From NCBI GenBank assembly GCA_020831885.1, contig JAFIFU010000003.1, forward strand, positions 1-64,000: 64,000 bases of DNA, given 5' to 3'. The notes under the pieces were generated by a model, which saw only the letters and a list, made by a program, of their open reading frames with translations, did no database searches and was not told the DNA's origin. The position numbers and the translations under genes were made by a program. Source of the DNA: Ectothiorhodospiraceae bacterium. GTDB taxonomy: Bacteria; Pseudomonadota; Gammaproteobacteria; Nitrococcales; Aquisalimonadaceae. Of this stretch, positions 53,807 to 64,000 are shown one piece after another (position 1 is the stretch's first letter; every line of letters begins with the position of its first letter).

Positions 53807-53836
53807 ACCCGCCGGCAGTTCCCCAAGGCGGTGCGC

Positions 53837-53866
53837 GGCGCGCCGGCGGCGGGAGTCCGGCGCGCC
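53837..53866. repeat. 10-bp inverted repeat between valS and the DUF2970 gene
   Basis: GGCGCGCCGG-CGGCGGGAGT-CCGGCGCGCC; no T-tract. Confidence 0.6.
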
Positions 53867-53895
53867 ACGCTGTGCCGGCGGATCGGCAGGCGGGG

Positions 53896-54135
53896 TCAGC
53901 CGACCCCGCTGAGTACGATGTTCACGACCACGATCAGCAGCACGATCAGCAGCACCGTGAACACGACGCCGCCAATGATGTAAGGCAATGGACTGCCGCG
54001 GGTGAAATCCCGCTCCCGGGCCCTCTGCGACTGCACGCCGAAGGCCGCCGCCAGTATGCTCTGGATCACCTGAAACAGCGTGGGCCGGGGCAAACGCTCC
54101 TGCCTGTCCCGGTTGTCGTCGGGTTCCTGCATCAC
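53896..54135 (-). CDS. DUF2970 small membrane protein
   Basis: TLFQVIQSILAAAFGVQSQRARERDFTRGSPLPYIIGGVVFTVLLIVLLIVVVNIVLSGVG. Confidence 0.85.
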   Translation of the reverse strand: MMQEPDDNRDRQERLPRPTLFQVIQSILAAAFGVQSQRARERDFTRGSPLPYIIGGVVFTVLLIVLLIVVVNIVLSGVG

Positions 54136-54184
54136 ACTACCTCACCATGCGCGCGACCGGCGCGCGCGACAGTTCGTTGCTCGT

Positions 54185-54661
54185 TCAAAGTGGCAGATTC
54201 CGCGCCAGGATCAGCGCGTCCTCACGGGCACCGCCGGGGGCGGGATAGTAGCTCTTGCGCAGACCCACTTCGGCGAACCCCAGCCGATGATAAAGTTGCA
54301 TGGCCGCGGCGTTGGAGGGGCGCACTTCCAGAAACACCATTTCCGCACCCAGCCGGGTAGCCATACGCAGACCGTGCTGCAGGAGTTCAGCGCCCAGACG
54401 ACGGCCATGCCAGTCCGGGTGAACGCAGAGATTGAGCACATGCGCCTCACCCACCGCCACGGACATGATCAGGTGCGCCACCGGGCGCTCTGACAGCTCC
54501 AGCACCCAGCAGCCGTACCCGACCCGCAGACAGTCCCGGAACACCCCTTCTCCCCAGGGAAAGTCGTAGGCGGCTTTTTCCACCTTCAGTACCGCGGCCA
54601 GGTCGCTTTCCAGCATGCGACGAATGATTCTGGCCCCACCGGCGGACAGAACAGCGCTCAT
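54185..54661 (-). CDS. rimI: Ribosomal protein S18-alanine N-acetyltransferase
   Basis: GNAT: FPWGEGVFRDCLRVGYGCWVLE; VHPDWHGRRLGAELLQHGLRMA; FLEVRPSNAAAMQLYHRLGFAEVGLRKSYY. Confidence 0.94.
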   Translation of the reverse strand: MSAVLSAGGARIIRRMLESDLAAVLKVEKAAYDFPWGEGVFRDCLRVGYGCWVLELSERPVAHLIMSVAVGEAHVLNLCVHPDWHGRRLGAELLQHGLRMATRLGAEMVFLEVRPSNAAAMQLYHRLGFAEVGLRKSYYPAPGGAREDALILARNLPL

Positions 54662-55401
54662 ACCGGCTGCCCCTTCAGGATGCGCCGCACACGCTTGAGA
54701 TCGGACCAGGCCTTGCCCTTGTCCGCGGGGCTGCGCAGCAGATAGGCCGGATGATAGCTCACCACCACCGGCACCGATGCCCCCCCCACCTCCAGTTGAT
54801 ACCGCGCCCCACGCAGATCCCGCAGAGGGCGCTCCACCTGCAGCAGGTTACGGGCAGCCACGCGGCCAACACACAGAATGACCCGCGGCTGCAGCAACCG
54901 CATCTGTTCGCGCAGATAGGGCATGCAGGCCTCCACCTCGTCCCCCAGGGGATCACGGTTGTTGGGCGGCCGGCACTTCAGGATATTGGCGATGAACACC
55001 TGTTCACGATCCAGGTCGATGGCCTTCAGCATCCGGTCCAGCAACTGGCCGGCCCGGCCCACGAAGGGCTCCCCACGGCGGTCTTCCTCGGCCCCCGGGG
55101 CCTCGCCCACGATGAGCAGTTGCGCCTGTTCGCTGCCCACACCGAACACGGTCTGGGTGCGACCGGCGCAGAGCCCGCAACGGGTGCAGCCCGCCACTGC
55201 CTCCCGCAGCCGCCGCCATTGTTCCGGTTGATCCAGAGCAGGGGTGGTGGGCGGGCGTATCGCGCCGGAATCCTCTGCCCCTGCGCCGTCGGCCTGCCCG
55301 GGCGCCGGCACCTCCGCCCGGGCCCGGTGCCCACGGCGAAGCTCCCACAGGGGGATCCCCATGGCCTGCAGGTAGCGGTGGCGCAGTTGCCCATCAGGCA
55401 T
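54658..55401 (-). CDS. Uracil-DNA glycosylase family protein (4Fe-4S, family 4-like)
   Basis: [78 protein letters not shown]. Confidence 0.93.
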   Translation of the reverse strand: MPDGQLRHRYLQAMGIPLWELRRGHRARAEVPAPGQADGAGAEDSGAIRPPTTPALDQPEQWRRLREAVAGCTRCGLCAGRTQTVFGVGSEQAQLLIVGEAPGAEEDRRGEPFVGRAGQLLDRMLKAIDLDREQVFIANILKCRPPNNRDPLGDEVEACMPYLREQMRLLQPRVILCVGRVAARNLLQVERPLRDLRGARYQLEVGGASVPVVVSYHPAYLLRSPADKGKAWSDLKRVRRILKGQPV

Positions 55402-55404
55402 GTC

Positions 55405-56952
55405 CTAAACACCCTCCGCCTGGGGATGCTTGCGCTGCCCGGCGGTGAGGAGGCGGTTCAACGCGTTGACATAGGCTTTCGCTGAGGCGATGACGATATC
55501 CGTATCGGATCCCTGGCCGTTGACCACCCGGCCGGCCCGTTCCAGACGCACGGTCACTTCGCCCTGGGCATCGGTGCCGGTGGTGATGCTGTTCACCGAG
55601 TAGAGCACCAATTGGGTGCCGGACTGCACCACGCTGTCGATGGCCTTGAACGCCGCATCCACGGGCCCACCGCCCTCGGCGTCCACGGTTCGCTCATCGC
55701 CGTTGAATTCCAGCGTCACACGGGCACAGGGCCTCTCCCCGGTTTCGGAACACACGCGTAGCGACAGCAGGCGCAGCGCCTCCTGCTCCAGCTCCTGTGA
55801 AGCCTCGGTGACCAGCGCCTGAAGATCTTCATCGAAGATGTCGTGTTTCTTGTCCGCCAGCTCCTTGAAACGGGCAAACGCTTCGTTCAGGTGCGACTCG
55901 GACTCGAACTCCACCCCCAGCTCCCGCAACCGGCTACGGAAGGCATTGCGGCCGGAATGCTTGCCCAGAACCATGCGGTTGGTGTGCCAGCCCACGTCCT
56001 CCGCGCGCATGATTTCGTAGGTCTCCCGGTGCTTGAGCACGCCGTCCTGATGGATGCCGGATTCGTGGGCAAAGGCATTCGCCCCGACCACCGCCTTGTT
56101 CGGCTGAACGGTGAAACCGGTGATGTTGGCCACCAGCCGCGAGCAGGGCACGATCTCCCGGGTCTCGATACGGGTGTCGCACGGAAAGACATCCTGTCGG
56201 GTCCGCACCGCCATGACGATTTCCTCCAGGGAGGCGTTTCCGGCACGCTCGCCAAGGCCGTTGATGGTGCATTCCACCTGCCGGGCGCCGTTCAGCACCG
56301 CCGCCAGGGAATTGGCCACGGCCAGTCCCAGGTCATTGTGGCAGTGCACCGACCAGACTGCCTTGTCCGCATTGGGAACGCGGTTCCGGAGATCGGCAAT
56401 CAACGCCCCGAACTGTTCCGGGACCGCATAGCCCACGGTGTCCGGGATGTTCACCGTGCTTGCCCCGGCATCAATGACCGCTTCCAGGATCCGGCAGAGG
56501 AAATCCGGTTCCGAGCGTCCTGCGTCCTCCGGGGAGAACTCCACATCATCACAGTACTGCCGGGCCCGTTTCACCGCTCGCACCGCCTGCTCCACCACCT
56601 GGTCCGGGCTGAGCTGCAGCTTGCGCTCCATGTGGATGGGCGATGTGGCGATAAAGGTGTGAATCCGGCCCTGGGCGGCCGGCTGAATGGCCTCGCCGGC
56701 GCGATCGATATCGGCGTCGTTGGCCCGGGCCAGGCCGCAGATGCGGCTCTCCTGCACCGCGCGGGCCACCGCCTGTACCGATTGGAAGTCGCCCGGGCTT
56801 GCCGCCGGGAAACCGGCCTCGATCACATCCACCCGGAGTCGCTCCAGAGCCTTGGCGATGCGGACCTTTTCCTCCCGGGTCATGGAGGCACCGGGGCTCT
56901 GCTCACCGTCACGGAGCGTGGTATCGAAGATGATCAATCTGTCCGTGCTCAT
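55405..56952 (-). CDS. leuA: 2-isopropylmalate synthase
   Basis: [69 protein letters not shown]-terminal regulatory domain. Confidence 0.97.
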   Translation of the reverse strand: MSTDRLIIFDTTLRDGEQSPGASMTREEKVRIAKALERLRVDVIEAGFPAASPGDFQSVQAVARAVQESRICGLARANDADIDRAGEAIQPAAQGRIHTFIATSPIHMERKLQLSPDQVVEQAVRAVKRARQYCDDVEFSPEDAGRSEPDFLCRILEAVIDAGASTVNIPDTVGYAVPEQFGALIADLRNRVPNADKAVWSVHCHNDLGLAVANSLAAVLNGARQVECTINGLGERAGNASLEEIVMAVRTRQDVFPCDTRIETREIVPCSRLVANITGFTVQPNKAVVGANAFAHESGIHQDGVLKHRETYEIMRAEDVGWHTNRMVLGKHSGRNAFRSRLRELGVEFESESHLNEAFARFKELADKKHDIFDEDLQALVTEASQELEQEALRLLSLRVCSETGERPCARVTLEFNGDERTVDAEGGGPVDAAFKAIDSVVQSGTQLVLYSVNSITTGTDAQGEVTVRLERAGRVVNGQGSDTDIVIASAKAYVNALNRLLTAGQRKHPQAEGV

Positions 56953-57023
56953 GATTCGCGCCTTGTGGAGTGCCTGGAGGGAGCAGGGCCCGGCACGATG
57001 CCGCCGCGGCGCCTGTTCCGGCT

Positions 57024-57053
57024 ACTATAGTCAGCGGCGGCCCCACCCGACAA
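57024..57053 (-). promoter_or_regulatory. Candidate sigma70 promoter for leuA
   Basis: Minus strand TTGTCG-18 bp-TATAGT. Confidence 0.45.
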
Positions 57054-57075
57054 GCACGTGCCCGCACAGATGGGT

Positions 57076-57879
57076 TCAGTCATTGCGGTCTTCGTGTCCC
57101 GCCGCACGCCGCTGCTGCACCTCGTGGCGGTGCCGGCGCCGGATCGCGATGGTGAGCACGGGGCCGGATCCGGCGTACACCAGAAAGGTGAGAAACAGCA
57201 CCAGGGGCGGATTCAGGGAAATCAGCGCGAAACCCAGCACCAGGGCGACGATGACGATGAACGGCACCCGGTACCGGAAATCGATTTCCTTGAAACTGTA
57301 GAAGCGGAAGTTGCTGACCATGAGCAGGCCGGTGACCACGGTCACCAGCCAGGCAAAGGCCACAACCAGAGACCCCTCCAGCCCGGCGCCATGCCCGAAC
57401 CAGACCAGGCTCGCCAGGCCCGCGGCCGCCGCCGGGCTGGGCAGTCCCTGGAAATAGCGCTTGTCGGCCACACCGGCCTGGGTATTGAAACGGGCCAGGC
57501 GCAGCGCGGCGCAGGCCGCGAAGGTGAACGCCCCGACCCAGCCCATCTTGCCCAGCAGGCCGTCCAGCCCCGCCATGTCCCCCAGCACCCAGAGGTACAT
57601 GACCAATGCCGGCGCCAATCCGAAACAGACCATGTCCGACAGGCTGTCGTATTGCACCCCGAAGTCGCTCTGTGTGTTGGTCAAGCGGGCAACCCGTCCG
57701 TCCAGACCGTCCATCACCATGGCCACGAAAATGGCAATGGCCGCCAGATGGAAGTCACCGGTGGTGGCAGCGATCACGGCATAGAAGCCGAAGAACAATC
57801 CGGTGGTGGTCAGCAGGTTGGGCAGCAGGTAGATACCGCGGCGCGGCTTGCGACTGGTGTCGGGTTCGGTACTGGCCAT
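57076..57879 (-). CDS. pssA: CDP-diacylglycerol-serine O-phosphatidyltransferase
   Basis: GIYLLPNLLTTTGLFFGFYAVIAA; CDP-alcohol motif DGLDGRVARLTNTQSDFGVQYDSLSD. Confidence 0.96.
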   Translation of the reverse strand: MASTEPDTSRKPRRGIYLLPNLLTTTGLFFGFYAVIAATTGDFHLAAIAIFVAMVMDGLDGRVARLTNTQSDFGVQYDSLSDMVCFGLAPALVMYLWVLGDMAGLDGLLGKMGWVGAFTFAACAALRLARFNTQAGVADKRYFQGLPSPAAAAGLASLVWFGHGAGLEGSLVVAFAWLVTVVTGLLMVSNFRFYSFKEIDFRYRVPFIVIVALVLGFALISLNPPLVLFLTFLVYAGSGPVLTIAIRRRHRHEVQQRRAAGHEDRND

Positions 57880-57960
57880 AAAGTCTCGGATTACTCCCGT
57901 CAGGGTGGGTGCTTCAGCGCTTGTCCGGGGCACGGTGAACTCCCCGGGACCCCAGTATAC

Positions 57961-57993
57961 AAAAACCGCCTGCACGCGGCTGCGTGCAGGCGG
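57961..57993 (-). terminator. Intrinsic terminator downstream of ilvC
   Basis: Minus strand CCGCCTGCACGC-AGCC-GCGTGCAGGCGG-TTTTT. Confidence 0.9.
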
Positions 57994-58031
57994 CTGAAGA
58001 TGACCGGGCGGCGTCCGCCGCGACCCGGAGA

Positions 58032-59084
<1,053 letters not shown>

Positions 59085-59139
59085 TCATGGAATCAGGGGC
59101 GCGAGGCGCCCCGTGATATGGAGTCGGGCCGGCCGGAGC

Positions 59140-59634
59140 CTAGACCCGCATATGCTTCTCACCCCGGGAAATGCCGATCACGCCGGACCGGACCACCTCC
59201 AGCAGGTTGTCGGAGCCCAGGGCACCGATGAACGCATCCAGCTTGCTGCTGGCGCCGGTGAGTTCGATCGTGTAGATCCGCTCGGTCACATCCAGGATGC
59301 GACCCCGGAAAATGTCGGCGAGCCGCTTGATCTCCTCGCGACTGTCACCGCTGGCGGCGGAAACCTTCACCAGCATCATCTCGCGTTCGATGTGGGCGCC
59401 TTCAGTCATGTCCATGACCTTCACCACATCCAGCAGCTTGTTGAGCTGCTTGATGATCTGCTCGATGATACGGTCATTGCCGATGGTCACCAGCGTCATG
59501 CGCGATAGTGTGGGATCATCGGTAGGCGCCACGGTCAGGGATTCGATATTGTATCCCCGGGCGGAGAACAGGCCCGCCACGCGCGAGAGCGCACCGAATT
59601 CGTTCTCCACGAGAATCGATATAATGTGCCGCAT
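59140..59634 (-). CDS. ilvN: Acetolactate synthase small (regulatory) subunit
   Basis: ACT domain MRHIISILVENEFGALSRVAGLFSARGYNIESLTVAPTDDPTLSRMTLVT. IlvH/IlvN family. Confidence 0.96.
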   Translation of the reverse strand: MRHIISILVENEFGALSRVAGLFSARGYNIESLTVAPTDDPTLSRMTLVTIGNDRIIEQIIKQLNKLLDVVKVMDMTEGAHIEREMMLVKVSAASGDSREEIKRLADIFRGRILDVTERIYTIELTGASSKLDAFIGALGSDNLLEVVRSGVIGISRGEKHMRV

Positions 59635-59894
59635 AAGTTCCAGTCGTCTGTTCAGATCCTGCGGTGCCCGTGCCCGCCGTGAGCCCCGCCGGCGCCACGC
59701 CGGGCAACACGGCTCGCGGTGGGGCGACGGGTAGCCCCCAGACCGTATGCGGGAACCGGCGTGGAAACAACGAAAACGGAGCAGTGAAAGGGAGGAAAAC
59801 TACTGGGCTTTCCAGATCAGGTCAAGGGCACCGCTGCCCGACCCTGCCCGGACCCGGATTTCCTGCCTGTCGAAACCACAACAAGGAGCTTGTC

Positions 59895-60344
59895 ATGGAA
59901 GCACAACGCATCAGTCTGGTCCTCCCCGTACTGCTGGCACTGGCCCTGCTCACGGCGCCGGCCGTTGGCGACGCGACAGGCATCTATCGATGGACCGCGC
60001 CGGACGGCACGGTCACCTACGGCAGCAATCCGCCCCCGGATGCGGAGGCGGAGCGGTTGCGGGGTGCACCGGGACCGGCCAGCGGAAGTCAACCCCGGGT
60101 TGACCCGGACGCCGCCGACGGGACCGCCGCGGACCAGGCGGAGCCGGCAGCCACCGCCGAGCCCACGGGAGACACTGAACGCGACCGCCAGTGCGCCACC
60201 GCCCGGCAGAACCTGGACGTGCTTGAGAACCCGGCCGTGCGGCGCATTCGGACCGACTCGGGGGAAACCCAGGTCCTCACCGAGGAGATGCGCGAGGAGA
60301 TGCTGCGGGAGGCCCGGGATTTCTACGACGAATGGTGCCAATAG
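59895..60344 (+). CDS. DUF4124 domain-containing exported protein
   Basis: Signal peptide then GIYRWTAPDGTVTYGSNPPPDAEAERL (DUF4124-like). Confidence 0.8.
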   Translation: MEAQRISLVLPVLLALALLTAPAVGDATGIYRWTAPDGTVTYGSNPPPDAEAERLRGAPGPASGSQPRVDPDAADGTAADQAEPAATAEPTGDTERDRQCATARQNLDVLENPAVRRIRTDSGETQVLTEEMREEMLREARDFYDEWCQ

Positions 60345-60427
60345 CGCTTTGACCGCCGGCGTGACGATGGCATGATGCCGCGTCGGCAGTTTCTGGAACA
60401 CATCGCGAACTGACAACAGGATCCCAC

Positions 60428-62137
60428 ATGCGTCTTTCCCGATTCCCTCTCGGAACCACCAAGGAAACCCCGGCCGACGCGGAAATCATCAGCCATCAGT
60501 TGATGCTGCGGGCCGGCATGATCCGTCGCCTGGCCGCCGGCCTGTACACCTGGATGCCGCTGGGTCTGCGTGTTCTGCGCAAGGTGGAGAACATCGTCCG
60601 GGAGGAGATGGACCGCAGCGGCGCGGTGGAGATCCTGATGCCGGCCATCCAGCCGGCGGAGCTGTGGCTGGAATCCGGCCGCTGGGAGAAGTTCGGGCCC
60701 CAGTTGCTGAAGATGCGGGATCGCCACCAGCGTGAGTTCTGCTTCGGCCCCACGCACGAGGAGGTCATCACCGACCTGCTCCGGCGGGAGATCCGCAGCT
60801 ACAAGCAATTGCCGGTGAACTACTACCAGATCCAGACCAAATTCAGGGACGAGATCCGGCCCCGTTTCGGCGTCATGCGTGCCCGCGAGTTCCTGATGAA
60901 GGACGCCTACTCCTTCCATTTGGACGACGACTCACTGCGGGCGACCTACCAGGTGATGTACGACACCTACAGCCGGATATTCACCCGCACCGGGTTGCAT
61001 TTCCGCGCGGTACAGGCGGACTCCGGCGCGATAGGCGGTGACACCTCCCACGAGTTCCACGTGCTGGCCGACTCCGGCGAGGACGCCATCGTGTTCTCCG
61101 ACACCAGCGACTACGCCGCCAACGTGGAGCTGGCCGAAGCGGTTGCACCGGCCGGTCCGGCACCGGCACCCGCCGAGGATCTGCGCCTGGTGGACACGCC
61201 GGGCGCCCGCACCATCGCCGACCTGGTCCGGGACTACGACACGCCCATAGAGAAGACCGTGAAGACGCTGGTGGTCCGCGCCGCCGACGGCGGCCTTATC
61301 GCGCTGATCATCCGTGGCGACCATAGCCTGAACGCGATCAAGGCGGAACGCCTGCCGGAGGTGGCGACACCGCTGGCACTGGTCCCCGAGGCCGAAATCC
61401 GGGCGGCGATCGGTGCCGGGCCCGGCTCGCTGGGGCCGGTGAATCTCCCCATTCCCTGCATCGTCGACCGCACCGTGGCCGTCACCAGCGATTTCAGTGC
61501 CGGCGCCAATGTGGACGACAAACACTATTTCGGCATTAACTGGGACAGGGACGTGACGCTGCCCCAGGTGGCGGATCTGCGCGATGCGATGGCCGGCGAC
61601 CCCAGCCCGGACGGCAAGGGCACGCTTTCCGTGGCCCGTGGGATCGAGGTGGGCCATATTTTCCAGCTCGGCCGCACGTACAGCGAGGCCATGAACGCCA
61701 CGGTGCTGGACGAGGCGGGCAAGCAGGTCCCGGTGACCATGGGCTGCTACGGCATCGGGGTGTCCCGCATTGTCGCCGCAGCCATTGAACAGAACCACGA
61801 TGCAGCCGGCATCGTCTGGCCCGACCCCATCGCACCTTTTCAGGTGGCGATCGTCTCCATCAATCAGAACCGCTCCACCGCGGTCATGGAGGCCAGTGAA
61901 CGCCTGTACCGGGAACTCCAGGCGGCCGGAATCGACGTGTGCTGGGACGATCGCGACGCTCGGCCAGGGGTGAAGTTCGCCGATATGGAGCTGATCGGCA
62001 TTCCCCACCGCATCGCAATCGGGGACCGCGGCCTGGCGGGGGGTACGGTGGAGTACCGGGCCCGCACCGCCGGTGCCAGCGAGGATCTGCCACTGGACGG
62101 TATCGTCCGGGCACTGCGGGACAAGCTGGCGGGATGA
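60428..62137 (+). CDS. proS: Prolyl-tRNA synthetase (bacterial type with editing insertion)
   Basis: [80 protein letters not shown]. Confidence 0.98.
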   Translation: MRLSRFPLGTTKETPADAEIISHQLMLRAGMIRRLAAGLYTWMPLGLRVLRKVENIVREEMDRSGAVEILMPAIQPAELWLESGRWEKFGPQLLKMRDRHQREFCFGPTHEEVITDLLRREIRSYKQLPVNYYQIQTKFRDEIRPRFGVMRAREFLMKDAYSFHLDDDSLRATYQVMYDTYSRIFTRTGLHFRAVQADSGAIGGDTSHEFHVLADSGEDAIVFSDTSDYAANVELAEAVAPAGPAPAPAEDLRLVDTPGARTIADLVRDYDTPIEKTVKTLVVRAADGGLIALIIRGDHSLNAIKAERLPEVATPLALVPEAEIRAAIGAGPGSLGPVNLPIPCIVDRTVAVTSDFSAGANVDDKHYFGINWDRDVTLPQVADLRDAMAGDPSPDGKGTLSVARGIEVGHIFQLGRTYSEAMNATVLDEAGKQVPVTMGCYGIGVSRIVAAAIEQNHDAAGIVWPDPIAPFQVAIVSINQNRSTAVMEASERLYRELQAAGIDVCWDDRDARPGVKFADMELIGIPHRIAIGDRGLAGGTVEYRARTAGASEDLPLDGIVRALRDKLAG

Positions 62138-62715
62138 GACCGCAGAGGGTAGCGGCCTTGCTGCTGGCACTCTGGCTGTCGGCCACGCCGGTGCTCCTGA
62201 CCGCCCAGCAGGGTCAGGCGCCCGACCCCCGTCTGCGCGCCGCGCTGCTGGAGGCGGTGGAACTGGGTGAGAGTTTCGAGAACCGATTCGTCGCCCAGGT
62301 CTGGCTCCTGGACAAGAGCCAACGGCTGGCGCAGCGTGTCCCGGATCCGGAGGAGCGCCTGCAGTTACTCCGCAAGGTTCACCAGGAAGCCAGTCTGGCG
62401 GGCCTGCAGCCGGAACTGGTCTTGGCCGTCATCGAAGTCGAAAGCAACTTCAACCGCTTCGCCATCTCCCCGGCGGGCGCCCGGGGCCTGATGCAGATCA
62501 TGCCCTTCTGGCTGGACGAAATCGGCCGCCCGGACGACAACCTGTTCCATATCCGCACCAACCTGCGCTTCGGCTGCACCATCCTGCGTCATTACCTGGA
62601 CATGGAGAACGGCAACCTCACCCGCGCCCTGGCCCGCTACAATGGCAGCCTGGGCCAGACCTGGTACCCCGACCGGGTGTTTCGGGCCTGGAACCGCAAC
62701 TGGTACGAACAATAG
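62134..62715 (+). CDS. Lytic transglycosylase (SLT domain)
   Basis: [53 protein letters not shown]; starts on the proS stop (ATGA). Confidence 0.92.
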   Translation: MRPQRVAALLLALWLSATPVLLTAQQGQAPDPRLRAALLEAVELGESFENRFVAQVWLLDKSQRLAQRVPDPEERLQLLRKVHQEASLAGLQPELVLAVIEVESNFNRFAISPAGARGLMQIMPFWLDEIGRPDDNLFHIRTNLRFGCTILRHYLDMENGNLTRALARYNGSLGQTWYPDRVFRAWNRNWYEQ

Positions 62716-62778
62716 ATGGAAACCGCGCAGTGCCCCAGATCGATGCCGCGGGCGGTTTCCCCGTGAAGACGGGCCGGA

Positions 62779-63465
62779 TCAGGTTTGCGCCGGCGACACC
62801 CGAATGCGCTCCCAGCTCTCGCGGATGACATGGCCCTCCTGATCCAGTTCCGGGTACCGCAGGCCGCGCTGGCGGCAGTAGCGGGCGATGCGGGGATGCA
62901 GCCACTCGAACAGCGTTTCCCGGCGGGTGGCCTCATCCAGACGGGGATGGGCGTACATGCCCGCCGCCTCTCGTTGCCGCTGGGCCTCGTACAGGATCAC
63001 CGCCGCCGCCACGGAGACGTTCAGCGATGCCACCAGCCCCACCATGGGAATGGTCACATGGGCGTCCGCCGCCTGTGCCGCCGCCTCCGGCATACCCTCC
63101 AGCTCCTGTCCCAGCAGGATCACACAAGGCCGGGTATAGTCCACCGAACGGAAGTCCACCGAACGCTCCGACCAGTGAGCGGCATACAGCAGGAAGCCGC
63201 GCTCCCGGAGCCGTCGGCAGCCCTCGGCGATGTCCTCATGCTGACGCAATGCCACACGCCGCTGCACCCCGGCGGCGGCGGTGCGCCGGACGGTGAGCTT
63301 TCCCGCCTGCCCCAGGGAATGGGCTTCCCAGACGCCCACGGCGTCGCAGGTGCGCAACACCGCCGAAACATTATGCTCCTTGTGCACACCGGCCATGGCC
63401 ACGGTAAGATCAGGCTGACGGTGGTCCAGCACCTGTTCCAGCAGCTGCAGGCGTTTTGCGGTCAT
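62779..63465 (-). CDS. trmH: tRNA (guanosine(18)-2'-O)-methyltransferase TrmH
   Basis: VAMAGVHKEHNVSAVLRTCDAVGVWEAH; LLGQELEGMPEAA; VGLVASLNVSVAAAVILYEAQRQR. Confidence 0.94.
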   Translation of the reverse strand: MTAKRLQLLEQVLDHRQPDLTVAMAGVHKEHNVSAVLRTCDAVGVWEAHSLGQAGKLTVRRTAAAGVQRRVALRQHEDIAEGCRRLRERGFLLYAAHWSERSVDFRSVDYTRPCVILLGQELEGMPEAAAQAADAHVTIPMVGLVASLNVSVAAAVILYEAQRQREAAGMYAHPRLDEATRRETLFEWLHPRIARYCRQRGLRYPELDQEGHVIRESWERIRVSPAQT

Positions 63466-63642
63466 GGCTTCCTTCCGGGGACGGCGGCGAAGCGGATCAT
63501 TGTAGAAGTGACGCGACCCGGATCAAGCTTTCCTGTCGCACCCGTCCCCCTCACCGGACCGTATAACGGACAGCACCGGGTCCGGGCGCGGAGCGATAGC
63601 AACATGTTCTGAATTCGTGGCAAACCGACACGGGGGAGCGAT

Positions 63643-64000
63643 ATGCAGCGCTTGCTGATCGCAGGTTGCGGGGACCTGGGCACCGGCCTGGGGCTGCAGT
63701 TGGCCAGAAGCGGCGTCACCGTCTACGGCCTGCGCCGGGCAGCCGAACGCGTACCGGAACCGATCATCCCGGTACGCGCGGATCTGACAGAGCCGGAATC
63801 CCTGGCCGCGCTGCCGGCCGAAGGTGTCGACGCGGTCTGCTACATCGCCACACCGGGCGCCTACGAGGACGCCGCCTATCGCCGGGCCTATGTGGACGGG
63901 CTGCGTAATCTGCTGGACCGGCTCCAGCAACAGCGGGCGCGGCCCAAACGCCTGCTGTTCGTCTCCAGCAGCTCCGTCTACGGCATCACCGACGGAAGCT
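63643..64000 (+). CDS. NAD(P)-dependent epimerase/dehydratase family protein (truncated by window end)
   Basis: MQRLLIAGCGDLGTGLGLQLARSGVTVYGLRR...RLLFVSSSSVYGITDGS: Rossmann and SSSVYG motifs. Confidence 0.88.
   Translation, partial: MQRLLIAGCGDLGTGLGLQLARSGVTVYGLRRAAERVPEPIIPVRADLTEPESLAALPAEGVDAVCYIATPGAYEDAAYRRAYVDGLRNLLDRLQQQRARPKRLLFVSSSSVYGITDGS

Noticed and set aside
53807-53895. Annotating the valS-DUF2970 hairpin as an intrinsic terminator
   Set aside because: No T-tract follows the stem on either strand; listed as an inverted repeat only.

Overview
This 64 kb window is a GC-rich, gene-dense stretch of a gammaproteobacterial chromosome and is overwhelmingly housekeeping. The lineage is probably near the Ectothiorhodospiraceae/Chromatiales, which is an inference from gene order and protein flavour only. 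I read about 59 protein genes and 9 tRNA genes. The main blocks are: tig-clpP-clpX-lon-hupB-tRNA-ppiD; a tRNA cluster; folD/PilZ/radA/alr/dnaB; rplI-DUF2232-rpsR-rpsF-rlmB-rnr; purA-hisZ-DUF2065-hflC-hflK-hflX-hfq-miaA-mutL-ami-tsaE-nnr facing queG and a HemD-like gene; panD-panC-panB-dNK-folK-pcnB; a glycine-betaine-type ABC transporter; lptG-lptF facing pepA-holC-valS; leuA-pssA-ilvC-ilvN; and proS, a lytic transglycosylase and trmH. I see no CRISPR array, prophage, transposase, toxin-antitoxin or defence locus, and no convincing undescribed multi-gene system. The signals worth a second look are small: a dispersed palindromic repeat (core GGAAGCACTGATCGATTCC) with a nested 54-bp palindrome and a MITE-like 132-bp host element; a perfect 19-bp hairpin without a T-tract between convergent genes; a non-coding spacer at the position where enterics carry priB; an acetolactate synthase small subunit gene with no adjacent large subunit; a small proline-rich ORF coupled to holC; and poly-G junk at the window start. 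Most very long opposite-strand ORFs in the supplied track are antisense GC-rich artefacts.
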